Below, piece after piece: positions 5,446 to 5,447 of a stretch of DNA of 5,447 bases (position 1 is the stretch's first letter; the number at the start of each line of letters is the position of its first letter). The stretch comes from Omnitrophica WOR_2 bacterium RIFCSPHIGHO2_01_FULL_52_10. Lineage in GTDB: Bacteria > Omnitrophota > Gorgyraeia > Zapsychrales > Zapsychraceae. The notes beneath the pieces were generated by a model, which searched no databases, was not told the origin of the DNA, and saw only the letters and a list, made by a program, of their open reading frames with translations. A program made the position numbers and the translations under genes. The DNA is taken from assembly GCA_001805565.1 (NCBI GenBank), contig MHGM01000056.1, positions 1 through 5,447 on the forward strand, written 5' to 3'.

Positions 5446-5447
5446 TG

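Overview
The window carries part of a Tad/Flp (type IVc) pilus-type locus from a bacterium, interrupted and bordered by a REP-associated transposon-like family. No rRNA, tRNA or CRISPR is seen. Host assignment is inference only. The Flp-type pilin with a basic N-terminus and an R-G-x-x-G-R segment after the membrane helix, the divergent TadB/TadC pair and the RAYT style (TGRPLG near the C-terminus, GGGGGACAC hairpins) remind me of uncultured groundwater or sediment lineages such as Candidatus Omnitrophota. I hold that loosely.

Left part (2-2661): a very large cysteine-rich protein whose reading frame is already open at the window edge, so its N-terminus lies outside. Two bases after its stop comes a 108-residue Flp-like prepilin with a GQSLMEY processing motif and an eight-cysteine C-terminal tail. 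Overlapping the pilin stop by ATGA is a well-formed start (GGAG, 5 nt, ATG) of an ORF that runs only 21 codons before meeting the edge of a repeat element. It may be the remnant of an interrupted operon gene.

Middle (2731-4725): tadB and tadC, the two inner-membrane platform proteins of the Tad machine, form a two-gene block. It is closely framed by two copies of a 69-70 bp hairpin element in opposite orientations, differing at one base. The first hairpin ends 9 bases before the tadB start codon; the second begins 6 bases after the tadC stop. Between the two genes is a 7-bp tandem repeat region in which two oppositely oriented arrays can fold into a 30-bp imperfect stem; the longer array runs to within 3 bases of the tadC ATG. 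Neither gene has a recognisable Shine-Dalgarno sequence.

Right part (4732-5431, minus strand): an apparently intact REP-associated tyrosine transposase (RAYT, HUH/Y1 family) convergent with tadC. Its stop codon is embedded in a copy of the same GGGGGACAC motif that starts the hairpins. This suggests that the hairpins are the substrate or offspring of this transposase or a relative.

Working model (inference): a tad operon encoding an unusually disulfide-rich pilus or surface fibre has been colonised by a RAYT/hairpin family, which has reshaped the translation-initiation regions of the core platform genes and may have truncated one gene. The last bases show an AAAAGGAG that could serve a further plus-strand gene beyond the window.
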